This document shows positions 56,680 through 64,000 of a stretch of DNA of 64,000 nt, piece by piece. Position 1 is the stretch's first letter; every line of letters begins with the position of its first letter. A model generated the notes under the pieces. The model was not told the origin of the DNA. It did not search any database and saw only the letters and a program-made list of their open reading frames with translations. This stretch comes from Argyresthia goedartella (Eukaryota; Arthropoda; Insecta; Lepidoptera; Argyresthiidae), in the NCBI GenBank assembly GCA_949825045.1, contig OX463813.1:27758001-27822000 (forward strand). The letters are read 5' to 3'. Position numbers and translations under genes: made by a program.

Positions 56680-56790
56680 GTGTAATTTTGCATTTTTTTG
56701 TCATTTTACACTAAATTGTCAAAAGTACATATCTGAACTTGCAGGCAAACGAATCCGCCTAAAAAGACAAGTTAACACAATATGACACAA
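56680..56790 (-). repeat. Internal inverted repeat of piggyBac element, right arm
   Basis: Reverse complement of 51985-52065 with small gaps; lies just upstream of the transposase exons. Confidence 0.7.
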
Positions 56791-57940
56791 ATTTGTTATT
56801 TTTTTATTTTATTTTTATTTTTATTTTTTTTATTTTGATATTTCCACTTGGGCATCGTGTAGGGTGTCTTACGAGCATAATTTTATGTCATATGCATGTT
56901 TTCCCTAGGACCAATATTTATAGAGATATCGATATTACAAACATAATATGACGTATATCTCGAAATCGGTGAGGTGCACGAGGAAAATGTTTATAACCAA
57001 AAGTGATAGCAAAAAGCAGCACTACACGATTCCGAAGCAAAAAATAACAGTCAAAAAAAATATTTTTTAACACAATTTTTCTAAGTCGCTGGATGCTGGA
57101 TTTTTCCATTGATAAAAAAAAGGGGCTTCCGCCCCCTTATCGACACTGAACTCCAATCATAAAGCCGCGGAACCTTTGATATGGAAACCCCAATCATCAC
57201 ATCACCCCGAAACCTATGATATGGAGTTTCACCGAATATGACTGAAAACACCCGCACCCTGTAGTGAGATTCTGTCTGTGTGTGAGTAAAATGGCGTCGC
57301 GGAATGCTTATGTGTGCGGGTGAAGCATGTGAATTGGATGCCTGATCACGTTTCTGACGGAAAATCAGCAAATTGGTACATTATTTTGATAAAGAAACCT
57401 ATGAAAATGGATTCCTTATAAGATTTCCAATAAGATATGTGTATTTTTTATTGAAATCTAACTGTATTTCTCATTGGAATTACAAATAGCATTGGGGGGA
57501 ATCCGTCTGGTTGCATGACGTATCATGTAAATTTGCCGATTTTCTGGACATCTTGATGAATTTTACTATGATTTGTGGTTTGTTTATCGCAAATAGAGTT
57601 GTAAATATGAATAAAACAAATACTTACCTCAATTCACCAAAAAAACTACACTTTTCTCCCAATAAAATTTCACCACCAAATACGTTGGGAGCGTCCGGAA
57701 GAAAGTGATTTTCAAAACGCGGTTGAATTATTTTTTTCTACGGAAAAGCATAAACTAGCACACAGACCATAAAGTTTGTCTAATTGGGTGTCCACACATG
57801 ATCGAACCGTAAAAATTGGTCCAACCGTTGGATAAAAAATACCGGTTTCAAAAATATTAGTCATCCCGCTGCTTATGCTGACAGCGGTACAGGGAGTGAC
57901 CGGGGCCGCGCTGCTTATGCTGACGGCGGAAAAGGAGAGG
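56791..57940. other. piggyBac right arm, no gene
   Basis: Contains a GC hairpin (ggggcttccgccccc at 57122-57136), two aacct.tgatatgga phrases (57172 and 57212) and subterminal direct repeats near the right end. No coding evidence. Confidence 0.5.
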
Positions 57941-57944
57941 TTAA

Positions 57945-58813
57945 GAGATTTAAAAGATTAAAGTCTCGGGAGATAGTTCTAGGGCTTTGATATGGGCAAC
58001 GGATAGTTTGGTAGGAATTGCAAAAGTTCAAATGAGCATATACAGAGACTCATGGCGAACCTATTCGGATTTTGAAAAAGATTTCAGAGAGGTATTCTGG
58101 GGTGATAATGAACAGGAATTAATTAAACAAAGATTCCTAACTGCGAAGTTCGATTCCAAGAAAGGTCAAAGTATGGAAGAATTCTTTGCCTCTCAATTGA
58201 ATAGCATATATGAGCTTACGATACCGTTTACTGATACGGAGAGAATCAACACGATTTTCAGACAGTTGCCGCGCGATATTCAGGTAGCGTTTTTGCTAGA
58301 AAGGAACCAATGACTATACGAGATACGGTCGAGTTCCTTCGGTATTTAGAACGGAATGTCGATGGGGAATTAAGTGCGTTGCAGAGTTCGGAGACAATGA
58401 TTACGAACAACGTAAGGCGGAATAGCTACATGCGAGGGCCATATCGTGCTATGCGAGTAAATCCGATACGATTTAACGCGGTGAGTCGCAGGAATAATTA
58501 TAACGCGGGAACAAAGGCACGAAACGAATTTGGGACGCGCGCTCGCGGTTATTTTCGCGGTAGAGGTAGACAGCCTCAGGCTAGTTTCAAGGCAATAGGG
58601 TTCCAAAGGGGCAATGATAGTTCAGATAATACAGAGGCAGGGCAAAGTTCAAGTGACAGGAATAATGCGATAAATCAGAATTCAAAAAACTATTGGACTC
58701 GCGCGGGTCGTTCGCGCTCAGATATATATTACGCTTTGGATGGACAGCCGATCAAATTGGAAAAAAGCATAGACTGTATGATCTGTGTAATTTGGATTCG
58801 AACGTGGGTGTGA
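57945..58813 (+). pseudogene. Gypsy gag 3' part, copy B
   Basis: It resumes after the piggyBac with the capsid-like frame (57987-58317) ending in LERNQ and the same ATGA overlap (58310-58313). The second frame runs open to 58813. It carries an Arg/Gly-rich stretch (ARGYFRGRGRQ, about 58531-58563) and a Ser/Asn-rich tail. Its last 120 bases overlap the start of the pol frame (58693), which is in the -1 frame, as is usual for gag-pol frameshifting. Confidence 0.75.
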
Positions 58814-61800
58814 ATGAATTTATTCAATTATTAGCGCATAAAGCGCACGGATATGCCGTGTGTTTAGATGGAAAATCGATATTGAATTGTATAGGCTGCA
58901 ATGACAGGCGTTTACATACGATATTCAGAGACGACGATTCGACTCAGTGTGGGCGCGATTTATGTAGTACATTGACATTACCTGAGATAGATGTGCGTAT
59001 TGGGAATATTGTTGTAGGGAGTTTGATTGATTCGGGGAGCGAAATCGATGAAGTATGCAGGCAATTGGGAAAACCGACGGAAATACCGATCCCAAGTTTG
59101 AGAATCACAGGTGCGTTTGGAGTCAGTAAAGAAAAGGTTGATAAGTTAGTCACGTTACCATTAACAATAGGTGAATGCGTTATCGATACTCCAATGCTAG
59201 TATTAACAAGGGTGCCTAAAGATTTAATTTTAGGGTTTGATTTTATACAACAGACGCGAGCCAGTTTAATGTGTGAGGGTAATAAGAGGCTAATTATACG
59301 AAGCGCCGGGCGGTTATGTGAAATACCATTAGGTAATGGTCCTAATCAGGATTCTTGCTGTTGTACAATGGAAGTACAGAACCAAGATACCAGTAGAAAT
59401 ATGATAGAGGAATATGTGAATAATTCATCAATACCTGTTGAACACAAAACAAAGTTATTACCGGTGTTAAATAAACATGCAGAGTTGTTTGGCGATAGGG
59501 TAGGTCGGACAAATAAATATATACATGAGATAAAAATGAGAGATGAAACGCCTTTCGTAAAACGAAGCTATCCCATACCGTTCGCATATCGCGATAAAGT
59601 AACAAAACGATTGAAAGAAATGGAACAGATAGGTATTATTAGCAGGCAGTCTACGGATTTCAGCAGTCCATTGAATTGTGCACTAAAGAAGTCAGGGGAG
59701 GTCCGTATATTGCTAGATGCGCGCCAATTAAACACGGGAATGGTTGGGGAAGTTGAAACTACACCTTTAATGAGTGAGATATTGCAATCGGGTCGCCGGA
59801 TAAATTACATAGGGATTATTGATATCAAAGATGCGTATTTTTCGATACCATTATCAGACGAATCTAAACGATACATGGGTTTTGTATATCAAGGCAGAAG
59901 TTATGTTTACAACGTTTTACCTCAGGGGTTGAAAACCAGTGTGGGTTCATTTTCGAGGGCGATGGACTTAATCTTAGGGCCAGAGGTTAGGTCATATTGT
60001 TTAAATTTTGTTGACGATTTGGCGATTTTAACTGAGGGTGACTTCGATCAGCATTTGTCTCAAGTGGACACGGTTCTGAGTAAATTGAAAGACGCGGGCT
60101 TCACATGCAAACTAAAAAAATGAGAGTTCGCACAAAAAAAGGTCAAGTTATTGGGGCATATTTTGTCTACACAAGGTTTGCAGATGGACCAGGACAAAAT
60201 TGAAACACTTAAATTATATCCGTCACCCAGAACTGTCAGGCAATTGAGGGCGTTTTTGGGGTTCATAAATTACTTTAGGAGGTTTATAAAAAATTTTGGA
60301 ACGTTAACACAGCCCTTATACAATTTATTACGGTCTGCAGTCAAGTTCGTCTGGAGTGCGGAGGTACAGAGTGCTTTTGACGAGATAAAAAAACAATTCT
60401 CAGAAAGTATAATATTGAGTCAGCCATTGGCGGATTATGTCCAATGCGACGCCAGCGCTATAGGAATTGGGGGCTATGTTTATCAATTAGATGATTTGGG
60501 CCAGGAACGAATTATAGGGTTTTGTTCGCAGGCATAAGGGAGCTCAAACGAGATGGTCTGTCAGCGAACAGGAAATGTATGCAGTTATATACACTTTAAA
60601 GCGATTCGAGATATATTTGCGAGGAGAAAAAGTTATTATTAGAACTGATCATAAAAGTTTGACGTTCATTAAGTCGTGGACCTTATTGGGGGCACGCGTA
60701 ACTAGGTGGGTTATATTTTTAGAGCAATTCGATTATAACATAGAGTTTGTGCGAGGGACTGATAATCAAATTGCCGACACGCTAAGCAGGCAAATAGCGG
60801 GACCTGGAGGTATGAATGACAGTATAACTGTTCAGCCGGGAATATTCTGGTTTCAGACATCGAATACCGCAAGTGTTATTTCGAGTTTACGGGACATTGC
60901 GAGATTACAAAGCGAAGATGAGCGGTTAAATCGAATAAGCGGTTGTATCAGACGTAGGGTGGTAGATACGGAAACGAGAGGGTTTGATAATTACAAGCTA
61001 GTAGGTGATACGTTATATTTTCGCGTGCCGAAGCGGAACGTACAGTTGTTAGTAATTCCGAAATCACTACAGGAGGAACTAATTTTACACATACATGAAG
61101 AAATAGGTCACTACGGCAGATATAAAATATTAACACTGATGAAGGACAGATATTATTTTCTTCATATGAGTAGGGTGATTAGCACGGTGATAAGAAGTTG
61201 TGACATATGTCAAAAGGTCAAACCAAGTACTAACAATACCGTTTGTCCTTGTACACCGGTGTTGGCGGAAAAGTTGGGTGAGAAAGTTTTCTCGGACCTT
61301 TATGGGCCATTGCCCGTAGGTAAATTCGGATATCAATATATATATGTGATTCAAGACGTGTACAGTAAGGTGATAAAATTGTATCCAATGCGAAAAGCTA
61401 CAGGTAGCAGCGTGCTCGCTTGTACAAAGAGATTTCACAGGGACCACACTCAGGACCACAGTTCATATCGAAAGTTTGGGAATTTGGTCTCAAACAGCTA
61501 GGGATTCGGGTCACTCATACGTCGGTGTATTGTCCAAATTCTAATAGCGTAGAAAGAGTGAATCGCGAGCTAGGTCGACTAATTAGAACTTAATGCGGCG
61601 GAAGTAATCGTAGTTGGGTCGACGTGTTACCGGACATTGAAAATTGCTACAATAATATCGAACACACAAGCACAGGCTTTGCGCCTAATGAGTTAGCGTT
61701 TGGTAGGCGGGAACCGTTAACTATTGACAAGGAATTAGGCAATGAATGGTTATTAGGTCATAGTGCGCGAGACACGGAACAGGTGCGGAATGTAGCGATA

Positions 61801-62097
61801 GAAAACTCTAAAAGTTCTAGTGAACGACGTAAGCGACAGGCAGACAAACGGCGTAAGTTAGAAGTCTATCGTATAGGTGATTATGTGAAACTTAAGACTT
61901 TTGTGCGTTCGAATAAAGAACATAAAACCATGCGGAAATTTTCATTGTTGTATAAAGGGCCTTATGTTATTTCGGCAGTGGTATATCCGAACTGTTATAC
62001 TTTAGTAGATCCGGTTTCAAATGAGATATTGGGTAACTACAATACTATAAATATAGCCAGGTATTATGTGAGGACGAATAAGGGCGTAGATAAATAA
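58693..62097 (+). pseudogene. Gypsy pol, copy B, interrupted
   Basis: The first frame (58693-60123, 476 codons) holds protease LIDSGSEI (D113), with eight residues deleted just after it, and LILGFDFI. RT follows, with LLDARQLN, IIDIKDAYFSIPL, LPQGLKTSV and NFVDDLAIL. A TGA at 60121 stops it. The frame resumes with LGHILS, then the RNase H region, and shifts near 60535. The next frame (60575-61501) has DHKSLTFI and DTLSR, integrase HIHEEIGH and CDICQ, then FSDLYGPL. It shifts near 61445. NSVERVNRE follows and a TAA at about 61592. The C-terminal frame 61624-62097 is open and ends with YKGPYVISAV and an Arg-Tyr tail. No env follows. Confidence 0.8.
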
Positions 62098-62201
62098 GAT
62101 AGTGTATAAAAGTTATATAATTAAGCTGTAAGCTGTAAATTTAAGTAACTACTTTGTAGATTTAAGGATCTTGCATGGTTTAGAAAGGAACATAAAAAAA
62201 A

Positions 62202-62223
62202 TAATATATATATATATATATAT
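62202..62223 (+). repeat. (AT)n microsatellite in gypsy 3' region, copy B
   Basis: About 11 at units at the position matching 47636-47660. Confidence 0.9.
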
Positions 62224-62471
62224 AGTAATACGAATTAGGATAAGTTGCGGGTAAGCGAGGTTGTATAGTTAGATAGATAAATAAGATAAGACAGGAGAGA
62301 GCTCAATCGAGTTGTGTAAATATTATACACATGATTGACAGATTCATCGGTCTGTGTACATGATTAGAGATGTTCGTACGTATAGAGTGGATATGGACAA
62401 AGCATGGATTAGCATTGTGGTAATGAGATCCTTGCGCCATGTTTAACTGAGATAAACAGTGTCTCAACGTC

Positions 62472-62482
62472 TGGGAGGGGGC
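62472..62482 (+). promoter_or_regulatory. Polypurine tract, copy B
   Basis: tgggagggggc directly before the LTR3 start tgtaatgg. Confidence 0.8.
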
Positions 62483-64000
62483 TGTAATGGTACACGAGAG
62501 TCAGTACATTTGATACTTCATTTTGCGTGACAGAGGGCTAGCCCATCGCCGCGCTGTTTTGAATACGAGAGTCGGTTCATATAGCGTTTGGGGTTTTGAG
62601 TAGCTCAGGGTAAGTTAGCAAAAAACAGTGAGCCGGGCGCGTGGGATGGTTCGAGGAAGGTTACAGGTCAGGTTTTTTTTGTCGCATTCCTGCGGAATGT
62701 GTAGGGATCAGAGACGATTTGGCTGCGCGCTGAATAAATTATGAATAACTAAATAATGGAAGGTTATTATGGAACGATACGGAGAAAGCTATTATGTTGA
62801 CTGCAAATATACAATTGCGTTTGTTTGTTACGATTTGGCGAGTTTGACATCACGAGTCTGAATATCATTCTAGTGATCTTTGTCTAGCGCGCTAGCGGTC
62901 GGGAAGGCTTAAATTAATCGCAACAAGCTTTTATGGTCAGCGATCAACAGATTTTGTGTATCGGCAATACCGAATGACTTGAGTGATAACCTACGGTTGA
63001 TCATAGTGAATATGCGTACACACAATTTGTAGAACGGCGGATCTGCATGGCATGGTTGAAATTAGACCCTGTGTAGTTAGTGATAAGAAGCTTCGCTTGG
63101 GCAGAGCGTGTTCGCAAAGGACGCCATTTTTTTTCAGACATGTGGGGTCTATAAATACGATTGCGGGGAAAGGGAGAGCATTCAGTCTCGGCGTTAAGCT
63201 ACTGTGACAGTCATCTATCAGCAGTTCTAAACAGTTTTGGTCTGCCGTTTTACGCGTCAGAACTGGGCGAATTGTGATTGCGAGTTTCAGTGATTTTCGT
63301 GAGTGTCTGAAGCGCCGAGATATACCTCGGTTCCTATCCTTTAAATCAACCTACCCCAAATTCCAAAACTATCCTTGGGTCGTTAGATAAGAACTTGTAG
63401 GTAACTGATCTGAGTCTGAGTCTGGGCTTGGAGCGACCCTAAATTCCTTTTTCCTTCACCATAGGGTTCCTGGATTGGCTCTTAGGATATTCGCGGGCTA
63501 ATCCTCTCCTCATTCCTTTCGAGTAGCGAGTTTTGAAATTCCCACACACAAAGTCATTAAACATACAAGCACATTCAAATCAAACTCAACCATTTTCGAG
63601 TGGTGTCGATAATGGACGTGGTATAACACTAGGATTTTAGACTAGGCTAGACAGGAGTTTAGTTGCGGCTAAACCTAGGTTGGCAGGGCATAGGGAGACT
63701 GTTTGATCGATGAGGTTCCGCGGATGGAAATAACAAATTCAGAACAAAGTTAAACCGGTGTCATCACAGATAACCTATCCTGTTGATATTTTGACATTTG
63801 AGTGTTGTCGGGGACGCGCGAAGAGATCAAATTACAGTCTAGTTCATTGTTTAGGACCGGGTAGATTGTTTTGCTTTCCCTTGGGTCAGTTTGGATTCAA
63901 GTTGCATCTTTAAATTAAATCTAAATTTCGCTGGAGGTCTAATGTGTAGGCTGAGTCAAATATATATGATTAGACTCGGCCGAGGTCGTTCTGAGGTCAG
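62483..64000 (+). repeat. LTR3, cut by window end
   Basis: 1,518 bases are visible, homologous throughout to LTR1 39467-40985 and to LTR2. It has no LINE insertion and retains the adjacent TATA and initiator. It gives a lower bound for LTR length unless a third internal region follows. Confidence 0.8.
63150..63186 (+). promoter_or_regulatory. LTR3 core promoter
   Basis: tataaata at 63150 and tcagt at 63182-63186, the same spacing as in LTR1. Confidence 0.6.

Larger units (their letters stand above)
50937..57940 (-). mobile_element. piggyBac-family DNA transposon, 7.0 kb, at a TTAA site
   Basis: The insert is flanked by TTAA at 50933-50936 and 57941-57944; copy A has the uninterrupted site at 41931-41934. 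The ends are cctctcctttcc (50937) and ggaaaaggagagg (to 57940), an inverted pair with one mismatch. The right end also has two direct copies of gctgcttatgctgac (about 57872 and 57910). A long internal inverted repeat (51985-52065 and 56680-56790) frames the gene. An intact transposase lies on the minus strand. The element is long for a piggyBac (about 2.5 kb is usual for the founding element), because the arms hold repeats and a duplicated transposase piece. Confidence 0.9.
47921..64000 (+). mobile_element. Ty3/gypsy LTR retrotransposon, copy B, split by piggyBac, cut by window end
   Basis: LTR2, leader, gag start (50634), piggyBac insertion (50937-57940), rest of gag (57945-58813), pol (58693-62097), polypurine tract and LTR3 (62483). 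Outside the insertion it is nearly identical to copy A. Private changes are a 1-base deletion in gag near 50805, a small rearrangement just after the piggyBac (57955-57965), and a 24-base in-frame deletion in the protease (after 59046). It keeps the RT FVDD block that copy A has lost. Confidence 0.85.

Noticed and set aside
57114..57140. GC hairpin next to an A-run, resembling a bacterial intrinsic terminator on the minus strand
   Set aside because: The setting is a eukaryotic transposon arm; such terminators are not used here, and the likeness is probably accidental.
1..64000. CRISPR arrays, bacterial operons, rRNA genes, or telomeric TTAGG arrays
   Set aside because: Looked for; no spacer-repeat pattern, Shine-Dalgarno-led gene clusters, rRNA motifs or telomere repeats were seen.

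Overview
This window looks like non-coding, transposon-packed chromosomal DNA from an insect, most probably a lepidopteran (moth or butterfly). The base composition is AT-rich. There is no operon-like gene packing and I could not recognise a single-copy host gene. Almost everything identifiable is a transposable element or its relic: non-LTR retrotransposons (LINEs), tRNA-derived SINEs, a mariner, a hAT-like MITE, several fold-back elements, two Ty3/gypsy copies and a piggyBac element. Several dispersed repeats (the family at 1-352, 18697-18975, 30352-30740 and 34318-34565, and the 'gcgagcttatctct' LINE tail) resemble repeats I associate with Lepidoptera. That taxon call is inference.

Layout. 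1-10215: a dispersed-repeat copy, a 5'-truncated LINE (1790-4437, minus strand), an inverted-repeat element (5720-6946), a fold-back repeat (7575-7893) and otherwise unremarkable AT-rich DNA. 10230-16037: a full-length I-type LINE with ORF1 zinc knuckle, endonuclease, RT, RNase H and C-terminal zinc finger. It is bounded by a 14-bp target-site duplication and interrupted by another truncated LINE (about 12133-12825). 16052-25530: degenerate LINE pieces, a mariner (19028-20125), a hAT-like MITE (21062-21559), SINEs and a palindrome-containing repeat family. 25535-30260: a long decayed CR1/L2-like LINE (minus strand) whose ORF1 has a coiled coil and an SGNH-hydrolase-like segment. 30352-39466: relics, microsatellites, MITEs and a strong hairpin.

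39467-64000 is the most structured part. Two gypsy copies share a central LTR (LTR1-internal A-LTR2-internal B-LTR3, with LTR3 running off the window). Both internal regions carry the same stop codons and frameshifts, which suggests tandem duplication of an already dead element rather than two independent insertions. Copy A holds an intact GC-rich ORF1-only retroelement (43268-44684) flanked by an 8-bp duplication. LTR2 holds a 5'-truncated LINE (48623-49143) inserted between its TATA box and its initiator. Copy B is split by a 7.0-kb piggyBac element (50937-57940) at a TTAA site. Its 716-codon transposase ORF is intact and appears to be joined to three short upstream exons by canonical splice sites, giving an inferred protein of 809 residues. 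That element also contains a small internally deleted copy of its own transposase sequence and a long internal inverted repeat.

The only open, apparently undamaged protein-coding units are the piggyBac transposase and the ORF1-only element. All other coding regions are pseudogenes.
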